DNA from: an uncultured Chloroflexota bacterium | Lineage (GTDB): Bacteria > Chloroflexota > Anaerolineae > Anaerolineales > Anaerolineaceae | NCBI GenBank assembly: GCA_902795255.1 | Contig: CADBKS010000063.1 | Coordinates: forward strand, 6,738-20,293 | Reading direction: 5' to 3' | DNA: 13,556 nucleotides | In this document: in pieces, positions 7,505-13,386 of the stretch | Numbering within the stretch: position 1 is the first letter of the stretch | How the letters are laid out: every line of letters begins with the position of its first letter | The notes under the pieces: model-generated | Told to the model about the DNA's origin: nothing | Databases searched by the model: none | What the model saw: the letters and a program-made list of their open reading frames with translations, nothing else | Position numbers and translations under genes: made by a program

Positions 7505-7560
7505 CGTTGCGCTGTATGGCGCGGCCCGACCGCTCTTTTGTCTGCAAAACTGCCGGCCGT
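7505..7560 (+). repeat. Degenerate partial repeat directly after copy 2
   Basis: TATGGCGCGGCCCGACCGCT, then CTTTTGTCTGCAAAACTGCC, then GGCCGT matches the stem-1 region of the repeat (TATGGCGCGGCCCGATCGCT, then CGTGTGTTTGCATAAG) in the same orientation. The 3' half, including stem 2, is missing. Confidence 0.6.
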
Positions 7561-7591
7561 GAGAGGCCGCAGGCCGCTGTAAAAATACAGT

Positions 7592-7621
7592 AAAAAAAGC
7601 TGCCCTTACCGAGCAGCTTTT
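7592..7621 (-). terminator. Rho-independent terminator of the S1 gene
   Basis: On the - strand, AAAAGCTGC pairs with GCAGCTTTT (arms 7613-7621 and 7595-7603, 9-base loop) and is followed by a seven-T run. It starts 21 bases past the S1 stop codon. Confidence 0.85.
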
Positions 7622-7642
7622 ATTCAGTTGTTTACAGAGGAC

Positions 7643-8821
7643 TTATTCCCCGAGCAGGGCTTTCCAGTCCTGATCAGCGTAGGCCATGGAGTCGACGCGG
7701 CGGATGGACAGACCGATGCGATGGGCTTCGGGGTCGATCTTGATCACACGGACGGTGACCTTGTCGCCTTCCTTGAGGACTTCCTTGGCGTGTTCAATGC
7801 GTTTTTCGCTGATTTCGGAGATGTGGATCAGACCTTCCAGATCATCATCGATCTTCGCGAAAGCACCGAACTTGGTCAGGCGGGTGATCTCAGCGGTGAG
7901 CAGATCGCCGACCTTGTATTTGGACATGCGGTCGCCCCACGGATCTTCCTGGGTCTGGCGGATGGACAGGCCGATGCGTTTCTTGTCTTTATCAACGGAG
8001 ATGACTTTCACGTTGACTTCGTCGCCGACCTTCAGAACTTCAGCCGGGTTCTTGATGTGATCCCAGGAAACTTCGGAAAGGTGGACGAGGCCGTCGGCAC
8101 CGTTGATGTTGACGAAAGCACCGAAATCAGCCAGGCTGGTGACGCGGCCCTTGCGGATCTCGCCTTCCTGCAGGTTTTCGATGATGCGTTCTTTGACCGT
8201 TTCGCGGGTCTCATTGGAGGCAGCGCGTTCGGAGAAGATCAGACGGCGGCGTTCGCGGTCCACTTCCATAACGCAGCAGGTGATCGGGGTGCCGACCATC
8301 TTGCCATAGCGCTGTTCCGGGGTATCGCCGGTCATGGCAGCCTTGCGGGACATGCTGATCTGGGATGCAGGAACGAAACCGCGCAGACCGTCAAGCGCAA
8401 CGATCAGACCGCCCTTGTTGTAGTGGACAACCTTGCTGGTGAAGGGGGTCTTGCTCGCCATCAGTTCTTCGGCCTTTTTCCAGTTTTCTTCTTCACGCGC
8501 CTGCATGTAGGAGAGAACAAGATTCCCGTTGGAATCTTCGGGGTTGATGATGTAAACGGAAATTTCTTTGCCGACTTCCAGGCCCTTCAGTTCTTCATCC
8601 GGGATCGCTTCGAGCTCTTTACCGGTGATGACACCTTCGGACTTGGTACCAACACTCACCAGGATCTGGTCCCGGGAAATGCTGGCGATAATTCCTTGCC
8701 GGATTTCACCCTGGCGGGGAAAATCGATATTGACACCTTCTGCTTCAAGCAGGGATGCCATGTTATTATCGGGGTCAAGGTTTGCACCCTGTTCATTAGG
8801 GTTTACGATAGATTCTGTCAT
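7643..8821 (-). CDS. rpsA: 30S ribosomal protein S1-like, four S1 domains
   Basis: An RNA-binding protein that helps the small ribosomal subunit take up mRNA. The 392 residues carry four S1 (OB-fold) repeats at about 37-105, 123-197, 218-287 and 304-373. Domain 3 is the most canonical, with KGRVTSLADFGAFVNINGADGLVH and then LSEVSW. Domain 4 has AEITRLTKFGAFAKIDD. Domains 1 and 2 are more diverged, as is usual. E. coli S1 has six domains, while four is common outside Proteobacteria. The start at 8821 has GGAG 11 bases upstream, slightly long. An acidic, Asn-rich N-terminal tail of about 30 residues precedes domain 1. A - strand TATAAT at 8862-8857 could drive it, and three GTGAC boxes lie further upstream. 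It has its own terminator, so it is probably a single-gene unit. A general RNA-binding role other than ribosomal cannot be excluded. Confidence 0.92.
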   Translation of the reverse strand: MTESIVNPNEQGANLDPDNNMASLLEAEGVNIDFPRQGEIRQGIIASISRDQILVSVGTKSEGVITGKELEAIPDEELKGLEVGKEISVYIINPEDSNGNLVLSYMQAREEENWKKAEELMASKTPFTSKVVHYNKGGLIVALDGLRGFVPASQISMSRKAAMTGDTPEQRYGKMVGTPITCCVMEVDRERRRLIFSERAASNETRETVKERIIENLQEGEIRKGRVTSLADFGAFVNINGADGLVHLSEVSWDHIKNPAEVLKVGDEVNVKVISVDKDKKRIGLSIRQTQEDPWGDRMSKYKVGDLLTAEITRLTKFGAFAKIDDDLEGLIHISEISEKRIEHAKEVLKEGDKVTVRVIKIDPEAHRIGLSIRRVDSMAYADQDWKALLGE

Positions 8822-8856
8822 TGCTGTTAATACTCCAACAAAAAAGATTACTGTAA

Positions 8857-8862
8857 ATTATA
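8857..8862 (-). promoter_or_regulatory. Candidate -10 box of the S1 gene
   Basis: TATAAT on the - strand, 36 bases before the S1 start. The -35 position reads ATGTAT or TGTATT, a poor match. The GTGAC boxes at 8893-8928 lie where an activator could bind. Confidence 0.4.
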
Positions 8863-8890
8863 AGTTCGTATTATTGCGAATACATGAATT

Positions 8891-8936
8891 CAGTGACATT
8901 TCAGGCAAAACAGTGACATATGTGTGACTTTTGTCA
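8891..8936. promoter_or_regulatory. Phased GTGAC boxes upstream of the S1 gene
   Basis: CAGTGACAT occurs at 8891-8899 and again at 8911-8919, exactly 20 bases apart. A third GTGAC is at 8924-8928, 11 bases further, and runs into TGACTTTTGTCA (8925-8936), a 4-bp inverted repeat with a TTTT centre. The spacing equals about two and one helical turns, which fits a regulator binding one face of the DNA. Function is inferred. Confidence 0.35.
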
Positions 8937-8987
8937 TATTATTTGCTTTTTTCGCAGGAATCCGCAGGTTTTCCCTACATATAAGGT

Positions 8988-9222
8988 TTAAATGCGGCAA
9001 GCGAAAGGGCATGCTCCGCGCGGCGCGGCCCGGTCGTTCGTGTGTTGGCATAAGGGTCCTGCCGCGCCGGGATAATTCAGCCGGGGCCGATCGGGCTGGC
9101 CTGCCGGCCACCCGTCGGCCCCGGCGCCCCCAGTTAATGAGCCTGAGGCGTCACATTTATTTATGCATCCACGAATCATAATAAGACTAAACCGTATATA
9201 ACGGAGGATACCTTTTCAATAT
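8988..9222 (+). repeat. Structured intergenic repeat, copy 3
   Basis: This copy lies in the 520-base gap between the S1 start and the uvrC end. Its first part is more diverged (GGCAAGCGAAAGGGCATGCT). Stem 1 is CGGCGCGGC (9021-9029) with GCCGCGCCG (9061-9069), where the outer pair has changed from G-C in copy 1 to C-G. The enclosed segment is TTCGTGTGTTGGCATAAG. Stem 2 is GCCGGGGCCGA (9080-9090) with TCGGCCCCGGC (9115-9125), a TGGCC/GGCCA inner stem and a TGCC loop. GAGCCTGAGGCGTCA and the tail GAATCATAATAAGACTAAAC and GAGGATACCTTTTCAATATG follow. Confidence 0.87.
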
Positions 9223-9223
9223 G

Positions 9224-9251
9224 AAAAAGGGGAATTTATTTCCCGGTTTTT
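9224..9251 (-). terminator. Probable terminator of uvrC, bidirectional
   Basis: On the - strand GGGAA pairs with TTCCC around ATAAA and is followed by CTTTTT. The flanking A5 and T5 runs can pair too, so it may also act on the + strand just after repeat copy 3. The stem is short and it lies about 90 bases past the uvrC stop. Confidence 0.5.
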
Positions 9252-9253
9252 CA

Positions 9254-9347
9254 CAAGAATCATCGGATTTTCCACATAGATTGGTTTACAGGCGGGAGAA
9301 TATGCTCCGCAAGGAGCGGCCCGGTCATTCGTATGCCGGTATCAGGC
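9254..9347 (+). repeat. Degenerate partial repeat after copy 3, running into the end of uvrC
   Basis: ATATGCTCCGCAAGGAGCGG, then CCCGGTCATTCGTATGCCGG, then TATCAGG aligns with copy 3 (GCATGCTCCGCGCGGCGCGG, then CCCGGTCGTTCGTGTGTTGG, then CATAAGG). Similarity extends upstream: AAGAATCATCGGATTTTCC with ACATAGATTGGTTTA at 9256-9289 resembles AGGAATCCGCAGGTTTTCC with ACATATAAGGTTTA at 8956-8990, about 300 bases away. The match stops at the uvrC coding region, and the uvrC stop codon (9342-9344) lies inside it. Confidence 0.6.
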
Positions 9348-11210
9348 ATTCAGCTGTTCGTGGACCGCAATGGCCAGGTCTTCCGTGATGCCGCGGACCA
9401 CCATCAGCTCCTCGATCGGGGCTTCGGCGATATCCTCAAGGGAGCCGAATTTCTTCAGCAGGGCCTTGCGCTTGACCGGCCCAATGCCTGGGACCTTTTC
9501 CAGTGTGGAGGCCAGCCCGGCCTTCGTGCGGCGGGCGCGGTGCGCGGTGATGGCAAAGCGGTGCGCCTCATCGCGGATGCGCTGGACCATATACAGCCCC
9601 TGGGAATGGCGCGGCAGCAGGATCGACTCCGACTGATGCGGGAGGAAGAGCTCTTCTTCCCGCTTGGCAAGGCCGACCACATGGACTTTATCCGAAAGAC
9701 CGAATTCGTCCAGAACCTCGACCGCGCGGCCCAGCTGTCCCTTACCGCCGTCCATGATGATCAGGTCCGGCAGCATGGCGAAGGACTCGTCGGCCTTCCC
9801 GCCGGTCTCCGCGTTTTTCTCCTTCGCGGCCTCCCAGCGCTTGAGCCGCCGGGTCAGGACTTCGGTCATGGAGTCAAAATCGTTCGGGCCCTCGACCGTT
9901 TTGATATTGAAGCGGCGGTAATGCTTTTTGGCGGGAACGCCCTGCAGAAATACCACCATCGATCCGACGGAGTTCGTCCCCTGCGTGTTGGAGATATCAT
10001 AGCACTCCATGCGGTTGGGAGCCTGCGGCAGATCCAGCGCGTTCTGCAGCTCGGCAAGCGCCTCATTCTGTTTGTTCGTATCGTTCGTCCACTGGGTCCG
10101 GAGCGCGCGCAGGGTCTCAATGGCATTCTCCGCGGCCATGTTGACCAGATCCTTCGCGTCCCCTGTATGCGGGACCTTGATCTCGATCTTTTTTCCGCCC
10201 CGTTTCTGCCGCAGCCACTGGTGGATGATCTTCGTCTCCTCCAGATCGGTCGGCAGCAGCACCTGCGGCGGGACGGTCTGAGCCTGGTCATAATACTGAC
10301 GGATGAAAGCCTCCAGCACCTCGGAATCCTTTTCATCCGCCGTGCCTTCCAGAACGAAATATTCCTGCCCGATCAGCTTGCCGGAGCGGACAAAAAACAT
10401 CTGCACACAGGAACGGTCCTCGGAACGCGCCAGCGCGATCACGTCGGAGTTGATATCCTCGGAGGAAACGATCTTCTGTTTTTCGACCACATGTGCGGCT
10501 GCCTGCAGCTGGTCGCGCAGCTGAGCCGCCCGCTCGTAAAGCATCTTGTCCGCGGCTTCCTTCATCTCCTGCTGCAGCTGTTTGATGATCTCGTCGGATT
10601 TTCCCTCCAGAAAATCACCGAGCTTCTCCATCATCTGATGATATTCCTTCTGCGTGATGGCGCCGATGCAGGGACCGGTGCAGAGCTTGATGTCGTAATA
10701 CAGGCAGGCACGCGTGTCATTGCCGGTGAGCTCCCGGTCGCAGGTATAGTACGGAAAGATCTTCCGCAGCATATCCAGCGTCTGATAGACCGCCCAGGCA
10801 CTGGTATAGGGCCCGTAATAGCGGGAACCGTCGTGGACCATCCGCCGGGTGACGGTGACTTTCGGGAACGGATCCTGGAAGCTGATCTTGATGAACGGGT
10901 AGCGCTTATCGTCCTTGAGCTGGATGTTGTAATGCGGCTTGTAGCGCTTGATGAGGTTCATCTCCAGGATGAAGGCTTCCAGCTCGGACTCCACGACGAC
11001 CCATTCGATATGGTCGATATGCCTGACCAGCTGACGGGTCTTTTCGGTGTGGCCGGCATCGTTGATGAAATAGGATTTGACCCGGTTGCGCAGGTTGATG
11101 GCTTTTCCGACGTAGATGATCTTGTCATTCACGTCCTTCATCAGGTAGCAGCCGGGTTTTTTCGGCAGTGTAGCGAGTGTGTTTCGGATGCTTTCGTTTA
11201 CTTCGATCAT
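9342..11210 (-). CDS. uvrC: UvrABC excinuclease subunit C
   Basis: Nucleotide excision repair nuclease that cuts on both sides of a lesion marked by UvrA/UvrB. The 622 residues match the family. An N-terminal GIY-YIG domain (about 14-95) holds GCYLMKD, IIYVGKAINLRNRVKSYF and N86. A four-cysteine cluster (C157, C169, C177, C181) fits the iron-sulfur site described for UvrC. The UvrB-interacting UVR segment is about 203-238. The C-terminal RNase H-like nuclease has D405 in ECYDISN, D487 in MDGGKGQL and H550 in RDEAHRFAI. Tandem helix-hairpin-helix motifs lie at 569-622 (VPGIGPVKRKALLKKFGS and VVRGITEDLAIAVHEQL). No good ribosome binding site lies before the ATG at 11210. The propeller gene ends 55 bases upstream with only a T-less hairpin between, so the two are probably co-transcribed. 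Confidence 0.97.
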   Translation of the reverse strand: MIEVNESIRNTLATLPKKPGCYLMKDVNDKIIYVGKAINLRNRVKSYFINDAGHTEKTRQLVRHIDHIEWVVVESELEAFILEMNLIKRYKPHYNIQLKDDKRYPFIKISFQDPFPKVTVTRRMVHDGSRYYGPYTSAWAVYQTLDMLRKIFPYYTCDRELTGNDTRACLYYDIKLCTGPCIGAITQKEYHQMMEKLGDFLEGKSDEIIKQLQQEMKEAADKMLYERAAQLRDQLQAAAHVVEKQKIVSSEDINSDVIALARSEDRSCVQMFFVRSGKLIGQEYFVLEGTADEKDSEVLEAFIRQYYDQAQTVPPQVLLPTDLEETKIIHQWLRQKRGGKKIEIKVPHTGDAKDLVNMAAENAIETLRALRTQWTNDTNKQNEALAELQNALDLPQAPNRMECYDISNTQGTNSVGSMVVFLQGVPAKKHYRRFNIKTVEGPNDFDSMTEVLTRRLKRWEAAKEKNAETGGKADESFAMLPDLIIMDGGKGQLGRAVEVLDEFGLSDKVHVVGLAKREEELFLPHQSESILLPRHSQGLYMVQRIRDEAHRFAITAHRARRTKAGLASTLEKVPGIGPVKRKALLKKFGSLEDIAEAPIEELMVVRGITEDLAIAVHEQLNA

Positions 11211-11226
11211 AGATATCAGGTTTCAG

Positions 11227-11250
11227 GATCCGGGGATCCGGTGATCCGGG
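11227..11250. repeat. Three tandem 8-bp repeats upstream of uvrC
   Basis: Three adjacent octamers on the + strand: GATCCGGG, GATCCGGT, GATCCGGG. They fill about half of the 55-base spacer between the propeller gene and uvrC and partly overlap the adjoining hairpin. Confidence 0.8.
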
Positions 11251-11263
11251 AGCGGCTGCTCCC
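11248..11263 (-). other. Intercistronic hairpin without T run
   Basis: GGGAGC (11248-11253) pairs with GCTCCC (11258-11263) around a 4-base loop, starting 2 bases after the propeller gene stop. No T run follows on the - strand, so it is not a standard terminator. It could protect the upstream mRNA end or reduce read-through into uvrC. Confidence 0.5.
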
Positions 11264-11265
11264 GT

Positions 11266-12288
11266 TTATGGTTTGCGGACCAGATAAAGATCATTGCTGC
11301 TGAGCAGGACAGCGGCCTGCGAACCGTCCGGGGAGGCGGCGATGCGGCTGACACGGAGCTCGTCCGTATCGCCGGTGACAACGGTCCTGCTGCCGGACAG
11401 TTCGATCTTCAGCGGATCGATCCAATAAAGCGTATCCCGGTCCGCGGCCAGCAGCACGGAGCCGTCCGCGCTGTAGGAGAGCTCATACGGGGCGGTTTTG
11501 CCGGTGATCACCCGGCCCTTTTCGGCGCTGCTCTGCGGGTCGAAAAAGATCACCGCGCCGTTTTCATAATCGTCATTGATGATGCTGACCGCGAGCGTCT
11601 GATCATCCGGCGCGAACGCATAAGCGGAAGCGAAATCCCAGAGGGAGATCGTTTCTCCGAATTTCCCCGTTTCAACATCCTGGACCGCGAAGGTCCCGCG
11701 GGAATGCCAGATGACCCGCGTGCCGTCCGCGGAAAGGATCGAGTCATAGACCGGAGCCGCGGTCTCAAAACCGTTCAGGTCATACACCTGTCCGCCGTCA
11801 GCCGTGCTGTAAACAACGGTCCGGATCTCATCGGCGGAATTCGCGAGGACAAAGCGGCCGTCGTCCGAAAGCGCAGCGGAAAGGACCATAAATCCGGGCT
11901 CGATGGTAAGCGGCGCTTTGTCCGGGTCCATCGGCTGCGTCAGGACATCGATCGAACGGAAGTCCTTCGAAAGCGCGGCCATCGCCCCGGAAGGAGAAAC
12001 GGTCGTCAGCGAATAACCCCGGTCCCCAAAGGAAAAAACCTGGCTGCTGTAGGCGCCGAAGGAAGAACCGTCCGCCTGGACCATCGGTTCCGGTTCGGTT
12101 CGGGTCTGCTGATACATGGAACGGGAGACTCCCGTGACCCAATTGCCGCTTTCATCCCAGACCAGCCGGCTCGCCGGCGTTTCATCATTGATCCCCATGA
12201 TCAGGGTCATTTCCTCCGTCTGTGAAAAAACAGCCGAAACGGTCATCAAAATCACTGTGAACAGCATCAAAAGAAATATTTTTTTCAT
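11266..12288 (-). CDS. Secreted beta-propeller-like (WD40/PD40-type) protein
   Basis: A 340-residue protein with an N-terminal signal peptide (MKKIFLLMLFTVILMTVSAV), probable cleavage near residue 22 and no lipobox cysteine. It should be exported. The mature part carries repeated blade-like segments of about 40-45 residues with SxDG or SPDG turns. These are LSDDGRFVLANSADE, ILSADGTRVIWHSRGTFAVQ, APDDQTLAVSIINDD, YSADGSVLLAADRDTLYWID and ASPDGSQAAVLLSSNDLYLV, the pattern of WD40/PD40 propellers. No catalytic residues are evident, so a binding or structural role is inferred. The start at 12288 has AAGGG 8 bases upstream. It lies between the terminated LapA-domain gene and uvrC, and its stop is 55 bases from the uvrC start. 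A link to repair is not suggested by sequence. Confidence 0.72.
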   Translation of the reverse strand: MKKIFLLMLFTVILMTVSAVFSQTEEMTLIMGINDETPASRLVWDESGNWVTGVSRSMYQQTRTEPEPMVQADGSSFGAYSSQVFSFGDRGYSLTTVSPSGAMAALSKDFRSIDVLTQPMDPDKAPLTIEPGFMVLSAALSDDGRFVLANSADEIRTVVYSTADGGQVYDLNGFETAAPVYDSILSADGTRVIWHSRGTFAVQDVETGKFGETISLWDFASAYAFAPDDQTLAVSIINDDYENGAVIFFDPQSSAEKGRVITGKTAPYELSYSADGSVLLAADRDTLYWIDPLKIELSGSRTVVTGDTDELRVSRIAASPDGSQAAVLLSSNDLYLVRKP

Positions 12289-12390
12289 TCGTACAGCCCT
12301 TCCCGGTTCTCAAAGTCTTGATCCGGACCTATAACCTGTGCAGCGCCGGCTCATCTTTACGCATCGGCTGCCCTGCCTTTATTTTAAGTC

Positions 12391-12432
12391 AAAAGACGGT
12401 TTTTACCGGACAGAAGTTCCGGCAAAACCGCC
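12391..12432 (-). terminator. Rho-independent terminator of the LapA-domain gene
   Basis: On the - strand an imperfect hairpin pairs GCGGTTTT and CCGGA with TCCGG and AAAACCGTC around a 7-base loop, with a small internal loop, and is followed by TTTT. It begins 26 bases past the stop and separates this gene from the propeller-uvrC unit. Confidence 0.7.
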
Positions 12433-12458
12433 TCAGACAGGTCATGAATAACGGTTTC

Positions 12459-13205
12459 TCAGAACCAGGAGAAGCGCTTCTTCTCGGTCTTTTCCTCTTC
12501 CTGAGCGGCAGGCTCGGCAAGGGCCGGCTGTTCGTGAGCCGGAGCTTCTTCCGGTTTCGGTTCTTCGCTCGGCGCTTCATCCAGCGCAGCTTCTTCGGCA
12601 AGGGTATCCAGTTCACCACCGGAACCGGGCTGGAGATAAGGCATGGCCGGAGCCATCTGTTCCAGCAGGCCCTTATAAGTGTCCGCGGATTCTTCTGCAG
12701 AGGAGAGCTTGATCTCCAGTTCGCGCAGCGCGAGGTTGATGTTGTCGCGGGCTTCAACGGCTTCCTTACGGGCCTGATCGGCCTCCTGGGAGCTGAGATC
12801 GGCCTTGTTCAGCGCGGCGTGCAGATCACTGATCTCCTGCTCGGCCTGTTTCTGGGCCTGTTCGAGTTTTTCCTTGGCATCTTCGATCTCAAGGATCTTC
12901 TGGCGCAGGTCTTTGTTGCTGTTCTGGGCATCGATCAGGTTGGAGCGGTACTTGGAAAGGTTATCTTCCAGGTCCGTAACTTCCCGGCGGTGCTTGTTCC
13001 GCAGCTGGCGGTTCCTGATCGCGCCGGGGATCGTCAGGATGGAGATGATAAAAGCACCGAGAACGATGGAGATCAGCAGATAAAGCGTCAGCGGCTGTTC
13101 AAAATCCCAGATGATGAAATGAAGCGGAACGACCGTCGGATTCTGTAAGGCAAACATTACGGCAAAAATCGAAACGATCAGTGCGAAAATGATCACAAAT
13201 TGCAT
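12459..13205 (-). CDS. LapA-domain (DUF1049) membrane protein with long coiled coil
   Basis: A 248-residue inner-membrane protein. The LapA/DUF1049 domain spans residues 1-62: a first helix (about 2-20), the conserved loop FALQNPTVVPLHFIIWDFEQ, and a second helix (about 40-60) ending in a basic stretch. A charged coiled coil follows at about 62-185, rich in E, K, Q and A. The tail (about 200-245) is a Pro/Ala/Glu low-complexity region, and the protein ends in KKRFSWF. LapA-domain proteins such as E. coli LapA (YciS) take part in envelope lipid assembly with a partner (LapB), but many members lack a known role. This one is longer than the 90-110 residues usual for the family because of the coiled coil and tail. 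GGGAGG sits 7 bases before the ATG at 13205. Upstream are a 7-bp hairpin and a 17-bp palindrome that may control it. Confidence 0.85.
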   Translation of the reverse strand: MQFVIIFALIVSIFAVMFALQNPTVVPLHFIIWDFEQPLTLYLLISIVLGAFIISILTIPGAIRNRQLRNKHRREVTDLEDNLSKYRSNLIDAQNSNKDLRQKILEIEDAKEKLEQAQKQAEQEISDLHAALNKADLSSQEADQARKEAVEARDNINLALRELEIKLSSAEESADTYKGLLEQMAPAMPYLQPGSGGELDTLAEEAALDEAPSEEPKPEEAPAHEQPALAEPAAQEEEKTEKKRFSWF

Positions 13206-13220
13206 AAATATCCTCCCGAA

Positions 13221-13237
13221 GCCCTGAGATTCAGGGC
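13221..13237 (-). promoter_or_regulatory. Hairpin in the leader of the LapA-domain gene
   Basis: GCCCTGA and TCAGGGC pair perfectly (7 bp, 3-base loop), ending 4-5 bases before the ribosome binding site GGGAGG (- strand, 13217-13212). It may shield or expose the start region, or simply be the 5' stem of the mRNA. Confidence 0.45.
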
Positions 13238-13245
13238 AGTAGATT

Positions 13246-13262
13246 TGTTATGGTTCATAACA
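13246..13262. promoter_or_regulatory. Operator-like 17-bp palindrome
   Basis: TGTTATG-GTT-CATAACA is a perfect 7-bp inverted repeat with a 3-base centre, 41-57 bases upstream of the LapA-domain gene start. The size and symmetry fit a dimeric repressor site. The regulator is unknown. Confidence 0.4.
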
Positions 13263-13312
13263 GATTCAGGCAGCAGCATCACCGCTGATGATACTATTTT
13301 ATAGTATTTTTC

Positions 13313-13342
13313 AAAAAAAGGGGAATTTTTAAACTCCCTTTT
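13313..13342 (-). terminator. Terminator-like hairpin facing the LapA-domain gene
   Basis: On the - strand AAAAGGGA pairs with TCCCCTTTT (one bulge, loop about 10 bases) and is followed by a T run. It would end a transcript coming from beyond the right edge of the window or across repeat copy 4. Confidence 0.55.
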
Positions 13343-13386
13343 ATGGATATTGGAAAATTATTCTCCCGGAAAAACGCTTTTTTCCG

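Noticed and set aside
7250..7582. + strand frame across repeat copy 2
   Set aside because: The equivalent frame in copy 1 stops soon after stem 1 starts, so there is no conserved coding frame.
4445..11303. Very long open frames on the + strand opposite gpmI, trpB, the S1 gene and uvrC (491, 419, 400 and 656 codons)
   Set aside because: Each lies opposite a well-recognised gene with complete motifs. The frames are open because of strong G/C third-position bias in the real genes, and their translations are low-complexity and match no family I know.
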